From Planoprotostelium fungivorum (taxonomy: Eukaryota; Evosea; Variosea; Cavosteliida; Cavosteliaceae), in the NCBI GenBank assembly GCA_003024175.1, contig MDYQ01000116.1:1-64000 (forward strand): 64,000 bases of DNA. Reading direction: 5' to 3'. This document shows, piece after piece, positions 1 through 11,360 of the stretch (positions within the stretch are counted from its first letter, which is position 1; each line of letters begins with the position of its first letter). A model generated the notes under the pieces. It did not search any database and was not told the origin of the DNA. It saw nothing but the letters and a program-made list of their open reading frames with translations. The translations under genes were made by a program, and so were the position numbers.

Positions 1-762
1 GATGGATGGTCCGTTCGAGAGGAAAGAGCGGGAGGGTGTAGAGGGTCATCACCTTGAGAGTGGCGATGGAGTTGGCAGGACGATAGGACTGACCCTTCTC
101 CTCTTTAACTTTCGGGTCCTTGCCCGTCGTTGGAGCTGGAGCACCTCTGTCCTGTATATAATTACGAAATGATCTTCATCTGATTTCGGAGGTGTGTATG
201 ATGCTGATTACATGTGTGATGTCGAGAATGTTCGGAGGAGAAGGAGATGACGTCGAACCTGAGTCATCTTGGCCAATCTCTCTGCAACGCTCTGCTGTAA
301 GCTGGCCATTCTCTCCTTCTTCTCTTCCTCCTCTCTCTTCTGCTGTTTGGCCTTCAGAGTTTCGGCACCTCCTGCCTCTTTCTGTTGAGTCAACTGCTGC
401 TTCAGTGCATTCTTCTGGGAGGCAAGACTGGCCATCAGGGACCCGATATCGAGACCTACTCCGGGTACCTTGGGTGCATCGGCCTTCTTCTCTGGTGTCG
501 GTGCCTCCTTTTTATCAGGTGAGGGGCTTCTGTCCCTCTTTCGACTGCTTCCCTCTCTGTGTGAGTCACGGTCACGATCTCCTCTATCTCGTTCTCTGTC
601 TCTGTCTCTGTGTGAACTGTTTCCTCCCCTGTCGCGGTCGTCCCTTCTGTCATCTCTTCTATCATCTCTTCGGTCTCTGTCTCGTCTCCTCTCTTTATCC
701 TCGTCCCTCGAGCTGTGATGGCTCTTATGTCTCTTGGAGGAGCTCTCCTCCTTGCTTTCCAT
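1..762 (-). CDS. RS/RD-rich nuclear protein, 5' part only (possible splicing factor)
   Basis: The gene reads leftward and runs off the window. Exon 1 (259-762) encodes 168 residues beginning MESKEESSSKRHKSHHSS. Residues 1-90 are almost wholly Arg/Asp/Ser/Lys with RD, RR and SPSPDK runs, which is typical of spliceosome-associated proteins that act in nuclear speckles. A short conserved-looking helical part follows (LDIGSLMASL, then a Q/K/E-rich coiled segment). The frame leaves the exon at a GTTCGA donor (258) and resumes in phase at 53-151 (QSYRPANSIATLK) after an acceptor at 152, followed by another GTGATG donor. The charged N-terminus plus short helices resembles U4/U6 protein Prp3 or RBM25-like factors, but the diagnostic domain lies beyond the edge, so no name is assigned. 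The neighbour at 1272 is divergent. Confidence 0.7.
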
Positions 763-1271
763 CTCAAAGATCAGATCGCACGTGTGTGATCTTGTCGTGG
801 TCTACAATCCGTTCTAGAATATTCCCCTCTTTTTCGTCCACTCATTCCACACCTTCACGAGCCCCTCTCAAGAACATCATCCATCACCTCTGACGATACA
901 CAATCCATCTTTCCACCCGATTCGTCACTTCTCAGAGGCTTCTGTGCACATCATCTCATCTGATCGCAGAGTCTACACCTCTGGAGGATGGCCTCAATCA
1001 TCAACAGTGGGAGGTATGAGTGAGTGGAGTGGCCTCATCTCACGTAAGCATGAGCGCACATCGTCTCTGCGGTGAACCCGTGAGCAGAGATTTCAGTGGA
1101 AGAGAGAATCATACATAATTATGCAACAGGTGACAGGTGGTCCAGCAAGAAGGGGCTTTTGCTCACGGAACGAAGATCCACACCAAATTTCGCCTCCGCC
1201 GGCTGTAACTTCTGAAAGAGGAGAAGGGGTTTGCGGGGACACTTTCACGAACTACGCACACAGAGGTCACC
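763..1271. promoter_or_regulatory. Divergent intergenic/promoter region
   Basis: The 509 bp lie between the start of the leftward RS-rich gene and the start of the rightward phosphodiesterase gene, so they must hold both promoters and both 5' leaders. I see no convincing ORF, RNA gene or clear TATA element. Confidence 0.5.
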
Positions 1272-4260
1272 ATGGCCTTCACACCTGTAATATTTAGCCC
1301 AAGAAACTTACGACAACCAGGAACAAAGGTGAGTGTCTATAGACTGTCAGTTCTGACTGTTAATTAGGCACAGAGCCATGTGAACCACTGCCTGTCCTTC
1401 TTTGGACTCATCTTCGTGGCTTTGTTGGTGGTATTCATTGCCACAACGCAGATCTCAATGACAGCAGTCAATCCCATGATCTTATCAGCTTCAACCATCA
1501 AAGAACTCAATTCAATCAACGACACCATCACCTCTCTCCGTGATCGGAGGTGATCGATTTTCTGAATTTCTTCGTTGTAACATCGGCCCTCAGATTAGAC
1601 ATTACAGAATTCCCCGAGAGAACAAGAGACAATGGAATTCGAACGAGAGTCGTCCTCTTCGTCTTGGACGGTCTGCGATTCGATGCAATGTTTACCAATC
1701 CAGACTTTCATCGTCTGTTGACTCGACCAGACATCCTCAGAGACAGTGCTGTCTTCAAATTGAATCTCCCCATGCCCTCCATTTCCATTCCGGGATGGAT
1801 CACCCTCTTGACAGGGTCTTCACCGCAGTATCACGGCGTATCAGGTGGGAATCAAACATCTTGTTGTCTCTTCTAACAGACGACAAGGCAACAACAATGC
1901 ACAAGAGGTCATCACCGATAATGTCTTCCGCCAATCATTAAATTATGGACTTCGAACGGGTCTGTCTGGTGATGCAGATTGGAGAAAGATCTTCCGAAAC
2001 TCAATCCAACCATTGTCCGGTGACGGAACGAGGGTGAGATGGTGAAGCTCACTTCACAACTGATCAGGACAGCCCTCTTCATACGAGGGAGACCAAGACC
2101 AAGGATACAGAAGGGGTGCCTCCTACGCCCACCGTGATGCACTGGCAGCCAACGTTATGTTCGAGGCCATGCTGACACCTTCCATCTATTCAGCCAGGAA
2201 CCCCAACGCAGGTACCCTCCTCTTCCCTTCCTCTCTTCTCCTTCCTCTTGACTCTAAGATGTGTCGACTGAAAGAAACAGATTGGAAGACGATGGATGCT
2301 GCACCGTTGAACTCCACCGAGATGGAGATGACCTACTTCCCCTACGACTTCTTCCTCAGCTACTTCTGTGACATCGACTCTCAGGGCCACAGCTGGGGTG
2401 GAACGAGTGACAACTACAACACTGCCATCACCAACAAGACCAGAGTCATCGATCTCTTCCTCCACAAACTCTCTCTCATCGATCTCCTCGATCGCACCGC
2501 AGACGGAGGTACCGACGAGTTTTCATCGACATTTCACTGAAATTCACAGGACGAAAGTGGAAGACCATCGTGGCCATCACGTCAGACCACGGTCACGTGG
2601 ATGTGGGAGGTCATGGAGGAACCGACAAATCGGTCACCACCATCCGTGAGTTCTCTCTCTTCTCCTCTATTCCATTCTCCCTTCTATTTCTCTCCCTTCT
2701 TCTCATCTCCCTTCTCTTCTCCCTTCTCCTCTCTCACCTCACATCTGAACGATATCAGCCATGATCTTCTTCTCCAATGGTTCTAGAATGGGAGAAGTAG
2801 ACATGCCCTACAAGGTGGACTTGAAAGACAGAGAGGACATCCACAGAGATACACCTTACACGTCACACGACGTCAGCACCAGTCTATCCGCTCTACTCGG
2901 TCTGCCCGTACCCAGATCCAGCGAAGGTGACAGAGAGCGTTCTGTACAATGTCTGAGATGTCCAGGGAATTTCTTACCGGTGGTGGAGCATCTCATCACG
3001 AACAAGACACGTATGGACGTGCACAAGAGAGACCTCATGACCCAGAAGAGGAGATATCTCTCCACCGTTGCCAGGGATACCGGTGTGACCGAACCACTGG
3101 ACAGAGGAACGAGGGTCAATGATGTCATCCACGATCTACACAGAGTGGAAGATGCTGCCAGACACAATCGCATTCAGAGGAATTCAGTGAGTGGAGGTGA
3201 TGGTGTTGAACTGATGGAGGCAGCTGCTGTCGGCTCTGGTATGGTTGATCGTCTTTCTCTTGGCAACTTTCATCGCTCAGAAGACTACCGACATGGATCT
3301 GTTGGCCATACTCCCTGCCTCCCTCCTTCCTCTCATCAGAAAGGTATAGACATCACCATAGACACCCTTCATATCATAGATGTCTGACGGAGAGAAGGTG
3401 ACGAAGCGTTGTGGACTGAAGAAGGAAGCGAAGAACAGAAGTGCAGCGATGAGAAAGATGCACAGGGCCTCCCTCTTCCTTTCTATCCTCTTCACTGGTC
3501 TGTACCTCTCCCTTGGTGTCGCCATCTTCTTGATCTCCTTCAAGTGAGAGACAGTCCCCACGACATCTCACTGAAATCTCCAGATTCTACCGACCCTACC
3601 CCACGTGGAATTGGGACTCCGCCCTGTTTCAATCAGTCTACGACACCAACGTGGCTGTCATCTTCATGATGGTACCCGGTACTCTCCTCATCTTACTGAC
3701 TCACTTGGTGTGTGCCACACTCCTCTCCTTTGAGAGAACGAAGAGATGGTGGAATGATTCCTTCACGGGTGGAAACCGAGGAGAGGAGAAGGAGAGGACC
3801 CCAAAGTGGTTCGGGAGTCTGACGTGGCAGTACAACTTGTACACTTGCATCCTTGCCGCTAGCACCCTGTTGGCAGCACAGGCTTATCAGTGCGTCTACC
3901 TCGTACCCATCCTCAACGTTCAGTTCCTCACGCCAGACATCTGGGTGGCCAGGTGAACTCTCTCCTCTCCTCCTCTTCTCACTCTCCATCAGATTCCGAA
4001 GTGTGACACTGGCCTTCATGATCGCACCCCTCCTGGCCTACAGCATCTTCATGCATCTCCTCTACGCCCAGTTCTTCTCGAAGAAGTACAACCACCCCAA
4101 ATCAGAGCTGACGAAAAAGTTTCTCAACGCCCCGGAGGTGCTCATCCTGCCTCCACCCACGACACCACAGAGCAAGTTGGGGACACCTTCACCCTCTCTC
4201 AGGAGGAGTGCGAGAGGCATTCCCACCGCCTCTCCTTCTGTTCATACCTTCACGCAATAA
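1272..4260 (+). CDS. Multi-pass membrane enzyme of the alkaline phosphatase superfamily (type I phosphodiesterase / GPI-ethanolaminephosphotransferase-like)
   Basis: About ten exons joined by short GT-AG introns. The ATG at 1272 opens a cytosolic stub, then one membrane helix (FFGLIFVALLVVFIA), then a lumenal AlkP-fold domain. Metal-ligand signatures are visible: VLFVLDGLRFD near the start, CDIDSQGHSWGG (about 2370) and TSDHGHVDVGGHGGTD (about 2580). At the usual nucleophile position (TFPNH in ENPPs) it reads SIPGW, so the nucleophile may be Ser rather than Thr. After the catalytic domain come about five or six hydrophobic helices (3190-4080) and a short basic tail ending at TAA 4258-4260. 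The layout resembles PIG-N/O/G enzymes, which act in the ER on GPI anchors, but the exact substrate cannot be read. The intron at 2643-2760 is an unusually long CT-rich tract. The stop codon lies inside an AATAAA signal. Confidence 0.8.
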
Positions 4261-4273
4261 ACGTCCTTTTATT
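4256..4273. terminator. Bidirectional poly(A) signal shared by two convergent genes
   Basis: AATAAA (4256-4261) and its mirror TTTATT (4268-4273) face each other across 6 bp. Each hexamer contains the stop codon of its own gene: TAA 4258-4260 on the plus strand and TAA 4271-4269 on the minus strand. Cleavage normally falls 10-30 nt after AATAAA, so each transcript should end inside the other gene's coding sequence. Confidence 0.75.
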
Positions 4274-5681
4274 TCGAAGCGGGTTTCCATTGGAGGTTCA
4301 TCTTGTCCACGACGGTCTTGGGCAGGGCGAAGGCGGGGTCGATGGCAGCTAATCCTGGGTATCCGAAGAAGGAAAGACCTGTTGGTTCACTCAGCGATGA
4401 TGATGGAAGACATCAAGTGATGAAAGAATGTGATGAGAAGACGTGGATGAGATGAATTGAGTAGAGAGAGAACAGAAGAAAGACGCACCACATAGACCAA
4501 AGAAAGTGTGGAAGACGTCAGCTACATCACCGGGACGATCAGCGATACCCCCCGCTTCGTCATCCTGCAAACGTTGAGAACACAATCACCTCCTGCGTCC
4601 CACCTGGCAGTTGAGAATGTACTTCTTCAACTTGTCTCCGTCGATCCAATCGATGCGATTCAACATGGCCAGAGATGACACCACCCACCACGAGTAGCAC
4701 ACCTGTCCTCTTCAGACACTCCCCTCTCTCCTCTCCTCACGTCGGCCAGTTTCTCAGGTCTACCGTTCAGACCACCTTCGGGTAGTTGTCTCTCGCACAG
4801 CCAGAATCCCAGAACGTCCGCATCGATCTGTGACAGCGTCATCATCCATTGATTCTTATCAGAATTACCTCGTCCAAGCCTCCCAATATGGCGAGTGCAC
4901 CCACACAGGTGAAAACTGAAGAGGTGGGTTCATGATGGTTGATGGGTGATGATCGTGAGGTGATGTCGACTCACTCTGTCCTGCGTGTGATTCTGCTCCC
5001 GGGACGCAACCGAAACCGCCATCGAAGTTCTGGCAAGATAGCACGTAGCTCTTTGCCTTTTTTGTATCTACAGCATCCAATCGATTCAGTATGGCTAACG
5101 GTACGAGGGAGCAGTAGGAGAATCTTCCTCTTTCAGTCCGGATGATGAAGAGTCTGTTGTATTCACCTGGTATCAATCTCTCCCCATTGGTCACCTTTGA
5201 AGGAACCATCTTCTAATTGAAGACTCGAGATGACTGCCTTACGTTAGCTGAATGAAATCGTGTCCGATTGTCATTCGGTAGAGAGAGCGGAGAACTGATC
5301 TCACATGTAACGACTTTGTCTACGTCTAATCGATCGAGTGCGTCGAGGATGGCTAGTAATTGGACAGCGCTACATGTGTAGAGAATGTGAGGATCGTGGT
5401 TGACATTTCCTCCAAATCCACCACTCGGATGTTGGCAAGATAAGACGTACTCGATGAGCTTCTCTCTGTCCATCTCTTGCAATGCGTTCATCAATACCAT
5501 GGCTGAGACGCCCCAATAAACACCGCTCACTCTAAGATGTTCTATCACCCAATATTCGAACGAATCTGTGTTCTATCCCAACCAAAATCAGATCACTGTC
5601 AGAAAGAATCACACTCACATTCTCTAGAGCTCTGATATGCTTCTTGTGAAGATCCACCAGCAACGTTTCGTGATGACTCAT
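4269..5681 (-). CDS. RABGGTB: Rab geranylgeranyltransferase (GGTase II) beta subunit
   Basis: This is the catalytic beta subunit that attaches geranylgeranyl groups to C-terminal cysteines of Rab GTPases presented by REP, in the cytosol. The start [20 protein letters not shown] is at 5681; about eight exons follow. The prenyltransferase alpha/alpha-barrel repeats are clear: [25 protein letters not shown] with PGAESHAG, then [18 protein letters not shown]. The zinc ligands are visible as Asp and Cys in LADV-CYSWW and His in [11 protein letters not shown]. The [17 protein letters not shown] block is characteristic of GGTase II rather than FTase or GGTase I. The estimated length of about 330 residues suits the family. 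The C-terminus reads [10 protein letters not shown] and its TAA lies inside AATAAA. It is convergent with the upstream phosphodiesterase gene; the stops are 8 bp apart. Confidence 0.93.
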
Positions 5682-6226
5682 GGTGATGTGATTACAATAA
5701 TGGGGCTCGTGTCATCCGCGTGGCTCTACACTCTGCCTCAGCCATTTCATCGCCCACGAAAGATCCCATTGACGGGATGTTTCTTCGGAATAAAGGAACA
5801 GTAAGTAAGTACGCTGTTGCCACACCACCACACCTCCGAGATAGAGAGCTGCAACTCCTGTTGTCCTTGTCCCTGTGCCCGTAGAGAAGAGCCCACTATG
5901 GATGAAGCTGAGACAAAAATACCCTCAGAAGATGGCCTTCACCCCTGAATGGCACTTCTAGGTGCTCAGATTTGTCAGGGCAGCATAGAGGCGCAAGTCT
6001 GCGGTACAATTGAATGAAATCTCTATCTTTATGTGCGTTTCGTGAACAGCGGTTGACATCACCCACCAGCTCCTGTCTTTTAGTAGGGCGGGCTGATCAA
6101 TTTTCCGCGAACTCTTTCATCTGTACTCCATCGTTTGACCTCTCCAGACAGGTTCTGGCCCCCTAATCGTGTGGCAAGTAAATATCTTGGGACTCACTAT
6201 AACAAACAGAACGCAATACGAGCAAC
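5682..6226. promoter_or_regulatory. Divergent intergenic region
   Basis: The 545 bp lie between the RabGGTB start and the start of the acidic protein gene. No ORF with protein-like composition was found. A TTTTCCGCGAA block (about 6100) is the only notable GC-rich element. Both promoters should be here. Confidence 0.45.
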
Positions 6227-7022
6227 ATGAACGACGACTTGGAGCAAAGAGGTCCCCCCCTCGAACTGATCGAATCGTGGATCGATGATATGTGGCATGA
6301 GGCTATCCGAGGCTCAAAGGAGGAGGAATTAGAGGTGGACAACAGGAACCACATCAAGGAAGAGGTTGTGAAGGAAGAGGATGCAGGGGTGCCTGACTAC
6401 GAGACGGACGCAAGTCTGTGCCCCTCAGTGGAGGGTAGCCCCGCAATGGAGATGGAGGAAGAAGAGAGGGAGACCTTCCAACTGTTAGAGCCCGTAAAAC
6501 TCAAGCAGAGGAAATCTTACGACGGGGAGTGCAGGTTCCTCACACCCAAGCCAGTGATTGTAATGAAAGCGGTGAGATACGCAAGTCGTCCTCTTTCTCA
6601 CGTAATGGTAGAACTCTTCCTTCTCGTCTCAGTTGAGACGTTGCCAAGTGAAAGCAGTTCTGCTGGAGGAAGATGGAACTGTGATGGACCAAACTCAGCA
6701 GAATCACATGGTCAGCCCAAAGTCTCACGGAAAGGAGGTCGACCTGGGCTTACCCTTCTATCGCACTCCCGCATTCCACCTTGCTGTGCGTATCACATGG
6801 TCTAAAACTCTTCTGACTCGGACACAGGTCAGTGGACGTCTAGAAGCCAAGACGGCCCAGTTGGGATTCATCATCGAATACGAGACCAACGACGGAATAA
6901 CGAAGAGGACCATGATAACCTCGGACACCTTCGATTTCATGCGCAACAAACCGGCACAGAAGAGTTGCCATTCTTATAGACCCTCAGCATGCGGACTCAT
7001 GGTACAACAGTTGTGTAAATAA
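6227..7022 (+). CDS. Unknown acidic protein, possibly a nuclear regulator
   Basis: Three exons. Exon 1 (from ATG 6227) is strongly acidic, with EEEL, KEEVVKEEDAG and EMEEEERE stretches, and leads to a KLKQRKSYDGECRFLTPKP block. Two introns of about 60 and 46 nt (donors GTGAGATACG and GTGCGTATC) are removed in frame. The C-terminal half then reads as a mixed alpha/beta domain: LRRCQVKAVLLEEDGTVM, LPFYRTPAFHLAV, SGRLEAKTAQLGFIIEYE, ITKRTMITSDTFDFM. I do not recognise the family; a DNA-binding beta-sandwich is one possibility but is only a guess. Total length is about 230 residues. The last codons are TGT AAA TAA, with TAA inside AATAAA (7018-7023). It is convergent with the copine gene; the stops are 29 bp apart. 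Confidence 0.7.
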
Positions 7023-7056
7023 AAGAAAGATGTATACTATAGCTATCAGCTTTATT
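7018..7056. terminator. Facing poly(A) signals of two convergent genes
   Basis: AATAAA at 7018-7023 serves the rightward gene and TTTATT at 7051-7056 the leftward copine gene. Both hexamers contain the stop codon of their gene. Only 27 bp separate them, so the two 3' ends must overlap antisense if cleavage follows the usual spacing. Confidence 0.7.
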
Positions 7057-9331
7057 GCACGGGAGCTGCGGGGTTGGGAAGAGGGTTAACGACTGGGGGA
7101 GGTCTGGGGTTGATTCCGTGTTGCATCATGAACTGGACAACCTGGGTCACATGAGAGAAAGAAGAAGAGATCCTGTGAAGAGGTTCACCTGCGCGGGGAC
7201 TTCCATGAGAGTCTTGGCGGCGAGGGCACTGATGGGTCCGTTCTTAAACTCTCTGAAGGGGACAAACTTTTCTCTCAGTCAGCGAGAAGGTCTATCCATT
7301 TACAAAGAGGATGACGCACCTGAACACAGTCACGCTTGAGGCCCAGCCTTCCATCGTCATCGTCCAACACATTCATTCCTGTCGAATTGAGCACAGATGG
7401 ATCCGATTTCACATTCACCCGAGAAATCGGCGCTGCCGACACCGACGATGATGATGGACACGGGGAGATCGCTCGTCAATCTCAAGCTTCGAATCGTCTG
7501 CTCCACATCTGTCTCTCGTCAATTCTCACTCCGTGCGAACGAATCACCATTGATGACACCGTCCGTCAACTGCATGAGATCAGAAGGATGAACGGAAGAG
7601 GAGGGAGATACGCACCAGCAACAAGAGGTGGTAGACACTTCCATCTTTACGCTGAGAGGCCACACTGTTGATGCGATCCAAGAGGGGACCAAAGTAGGTG
7701 GGTCCGCTCAGATTCAACCAGGAGAAGGACTCCCTGTTCTCGTTAGAAGGTACGTCAGATGAAGAGGAGCACCTGTAAGCAGTGAGGACACCATCGATGC
7801 CGGGGATGCGAGGGTCTTGAGGGTTTCGGTTGACTTCGAAGCAATGCTTCGTGTCCCCTCCTACGTTGTCGATGGTGGCACCGAAGCCATACACGGGGAA
7901 CATTCCACTCCTGTCGTAGGGTGCACCTGCACTCATCAGGTCCACCATCGTGTCGGAGATCAAGGAGATCTCCATCGTGATGATCGTGATGATGATGGAT
8001 GGAAAACTCACAGATGTCACCGACGACGCGTATGGCGGAAGCGTACTCGTTGAGGACACCGTTGGGGTCGAAGTAATGGAGGGAAGTTGCGGTCTTGGGG
8101 TTTCCATTGGATCCCGTGTAATCGATGGCGATGGACAGCGACACTTCGGTTCCACCTCTCAGATAATCCAAGAATCTGATCATCACATCAGTCGAATCAT
8201 CATCATCATGTCCGTGTGATAATGACTCACGATGGTTTCTTGTATTCGGTGTAGTTGCGAAGCTGCAGACGGCCAGAATCGGTGTACTTGTGTCCTTCAT
8301 CACGTCAATCTTCATCTCGCGTGTCTCCCACCCTTCTTGTGCTTCTTCTCTTCGTTGATGAGAGAGAATTCCCTTCTTCCCGCACGAAGCTCGTCGACGG
8401 TGAAGGATACGGAGCCGATCTAATAGAGAATCAAATGAAGGAGGACATTTGGACATCACACCAGGTCATGCGTTCCATGTGCATCCCAGTCGAAACATGT
8501 GATGCGGATGGGCGATGCAGAGCTTGCGGGTGCCAATCGGCTGATGGGAATCTCAAAGAGGTCCCAATCGGGGTTGAGGGTGTTCTTGATGACGGGTGTC
8601 TTGTGAACCGTTAAGAAGCTGCCGTTCTCATGGAACCTCTCGAAGACCAAGTAGGGATCCGACTTTCCAAAGAGGTCTTTCTTGTCTAAACCCAGTCCAC
8701 TCCATTGCCACCTGCATGGAGGTGAGGATGCATCGTCTCATTGGACGTCGCTCACTTGACGTTCCAGCCTTCTAGACCTCTGTTGATCTCGATGAAGTTG
8801 ATGGCGATGTTGCCGTTCTTTCGGTGGGGATGCTTCTTGTTTTCGAGAGTTCTGACGAAGGTTCCTCCAGGTGCACTGATGATCTCAGACAGCTGGCATT
8901 TCTGTACGATTTGAGTAAATGCTACACTGCATTCCACGTCTCACGATCTTGCCGATCTTATCGAAGCTCTTTAGACGATTACCATCGAGGTCTTCTCTGT
9001 CGGCATCGAGAACGACGAATCGGAGGGGCTGGCTCTCTTCGAATTTGTATTCGATACTGATTTGCTTGGCGAATTTTGGGTTGCTCTTGTTCCTGTGACG
9101 AATGAGATCCGATTATCTCGGCGGACCTCACTTGATCCTCTCTGTTTTATCAAAGTGTTGCCACTTCTTTGTGGCTGGATTGCGTGTCTGAATGAATACA
9201 ATGGGGTCAGAGGCGGTGGCGAGATCTAATTTGACCAAATCACTGTACCTGTGAGAAGAGAGATGAGAAAATGGAGCTCACATGCAAGAGATGGTCAGCT
9301 CTACGTGAGTGGACAAATTAGGTTGGGCCAT
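7052..9331 (-). CDS. Copine (two C2 domains plus copine/vWA domain)
   Basis: Copines are Ca2+-dependent phospholipid-binding proteins that move to membranes when calcium rises. The start MAQPNLSTHVELTISCM is at 9331. C2A includes SDPIVFIQT, NPKFAKQISIEYKFEESQ and FVVLDADRED. C2B includes WSGLGLDKKDLFGKSDPYLV, then TPVIKNTLNPDWDLFEIPI and ITCFDWDAHGTHD, with the Asp residues expected in the calcium loops. The copine/vWA domain follows: LDYLRGGTEVSLSIAIDYTG, YGFGATIDN, HCFEVNRNPQDPRIPGIDG and SGPTYFGPLLDRI. The C-terminus is Pro-rich (NPRPPPVVNPLPNPAAPVQ). The order and motifs match the family throughout. More than ten short introns, several GAT/ATC-rich. The stop TAA lies inside AATAAA. Confidence 0.93.
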
Positions 9332-9484
9332 GGTGTGCTCGGTTGTTGTTCCGAAGGATTGTGTATTCTACAACAAAGATTTGAGCGGTTCCGACAACGA
9401 GAAGCAGAAGCAGAAGTTGAGCTTTCAGCAGAAGCAAACACACCACCACCATTCTTGCGATTTACCGTGCTCGATCACGGCCAG

Positions 9485-10088
9485 ATGATGTGCAAAGGAG
9501 AGGGCGAGAACGATTCATATCTGTACCAGACGGTGTCTCGATCGCCCATCGCATCACCTTGACGTGCCTTAATGAAACTTTCTCAACAGACTTTTGTCCA
9601 GCCTTTGGAGTCTTGGTCACCAGTGACACGGAGAGTGAGTACAAGGGTAAATCAGAGCCAACCGTGTTCCATCTATCGTCAACAACTCGAAAAGCCGACA
9701 AAATTTCGAGGCCTCGAAATTTAGTGGAATCCAGGGCCTTCGTTTAGAAAGACCAACACCCGTAGAATAGACCACCACCAACCACAGACCGTAGACCATC
9801 GAGGTTCTATGACGCAATCTCTCCGCCAGGTGAGAAGAAGTTCATGATCCATGCAGGTTTGCTCACCAGGATTAGCTGTATCTGCTCTATAGTGAGACTA
9901 GTAGAAAGACAGAGGTGATGAAGAGAAGGTGTTACGATTGGGATATAGAAGATGAAGAGGATCGACCGACGAGTGTCGTCGTAGATAAGGAGACGATACA
10001 AGATGTCCTCATGCCACCACCACCGCCACGAAAGAGAAAGTGCTCGCTGGATAATACCTTCTGTAGTGAGGAGACAAAGAAGCTGTAA
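9485..10088 (+). CDS. Small multi-exon gene of unknown function (tentative)
   Basis: Several short exons join in frame on the plus strand. From ATG 9485: MMCKGEGENDSYLYQT, then TFVQPLESWSPVTRR, a Ser/Gln/Arg-rich stretch, WNPGPSFRKTNTRRIDHHQ, and a last exon (about 9912-10088) with KRRCYDWDIEDEEDRPTS and MPPPPPRKRKCS ending ETKKL. The last exon is the best supported part: acidic stretch, polyproline, then a nuclear-localisation-like RKRK. The middle joins are uncertain, and upstream exons could exist between 9332 and 9485, a short shared region with the copine start. I do not recognise the protein. The minus strand of this interval also has an ORF, but with less protein-like composition. Confidence 0.4.
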
Positions 10089-10329
10089 TTTCAAATGCAA
10101 GAATCGATGATGCTGTACCAAAGAGACAGCAATTTGTATAAAGGTGTATCACGACTCGAATGAAGACATTTTGTCGATTCTCTGCATTATGAGATTGACA
10201 TCACCACTCCATCCGCATGTAAATTGGCCGAAAAAGCCAAGAGCTGAATTGTAGATACTCGTCAACTATTTCCGCGAAATTATTCCTCGAACTGATGTGC
10301 TGAACATTCATACATCATCAGACAGCAAC

Positions 10330-11334
10330 ATGGAAGGAGGTCCATCTCTATTTGGGCATATAAGTATCAGCGAAGAGGAAAGAGCACATATCACAGAGCA
10401 ATTGAGACGGAAATTGACTCCAGATGAAGTCAAAACACGCCCCGGTACACACGGAGAGTTCACATATATAGAAGGATGGAAGGCAGTAGAGCTCGCTAAC
10501 GAGATTTTTGGTTTCAATGGCTGGAGCTGCCAAGTGGTCGTGGTGGTCATCGACTTCGTGAGTTCGAATCGCAACAGATTCAACAAATCAGGCTGAAGTA
10601 GATAATAGGTGGAGCAAGTGGGAGAGATGTTCAAGATTGGGGTGACGGCAATCGTGAAGGTTGTTCTCAAGGACGGAGCATATCACGAGGATGTTGGGTT
10701 TGGAACGGGAGAAGATAAGAGGAAAGGAATTGCCATAGAAAAGGCCAAGAAGGAGGCCGTCACAGACGCACGGAAGAGAGCTCTTAGAATATTTGGTAAC
10801 AGACTGGGTAATTGTTTGTATAACAAGCAATATCTGTCGGAGATGAAGAAGGTAACAACATCGTGGACAGATGATGTTCCATTTGATCTCATCTTCACCA
10901 GTCCAATGCGACTGCAACACCCACTCCAGCGATACAAACTCGGAATAACAATACGATGGTTCCACACCAAATCAACAACACAATGGAACCACCCCAAATC
11001 ACGTCACCCAATGTACAGATCATCAAGCAAGAGCCACAACCCACCGCCCCGCAACCGATTAACACCATGAAGAATCCATACACACAGCAGACACTCCCAA
11101 AAACACCTGTCGGTCAACCAAAACCATTTCAGTCACAAGCGCAACCTGTTTCCTCTTTTCCATCACAGATCAAATCGGTACCTGGAAGTCAACTGATGGA
11201 CGATGTATTGGGGGGAGAAGACATTGGTGAGACGGTGATGAATCGACAGACATCGACTAAGCATGACAGATGATCTGTTGGATTGCCTCTACGATACGAC
11301 TGAGGTTTCACCGACAAAGAGAGCGAGAATATAA
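10330..11334 (+). CDS. RAD52: RAD52 recombination protein
   Basis: RAD52 anneals complementary single strands and assists RAD51 in homologous recombination in the nucleus. Four exons: 10330-10557, 10609-10851, 10902 to about 11223, and 11270-11334. The conserved N-terminal annealing domain is unmistakable: [86 protein letters not shown] and [11 protein letters not shown]. The C-terminal third is low complexity (Asn/Thr/Pro/Gln), includes [13 protein letters not shown], and ends [13 protein letters not shown], where KRAR may serve nuclear import. The length of about 270 residues is shorter than human RAD52 but keeps the full annealing domain. It is convergent with the maspardin gene, with 26 bp between stops. 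Confidence 0.93.
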
Positions 11335-11360
11335 AGAACGTGTAGAGAAGTCTCTATTTC

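Noticed and set aside
208-900. Long plus-strand ORFs over the RS-rich exon and over other charged exons (11374-11973, 17630-18545, 24675-25907)
   Set aside because: These are antisense shadows of low-complexity K/E/R or N/T/G coding regions, with Leu/Ser-rich or Gly/Val-rich nonsense translations.
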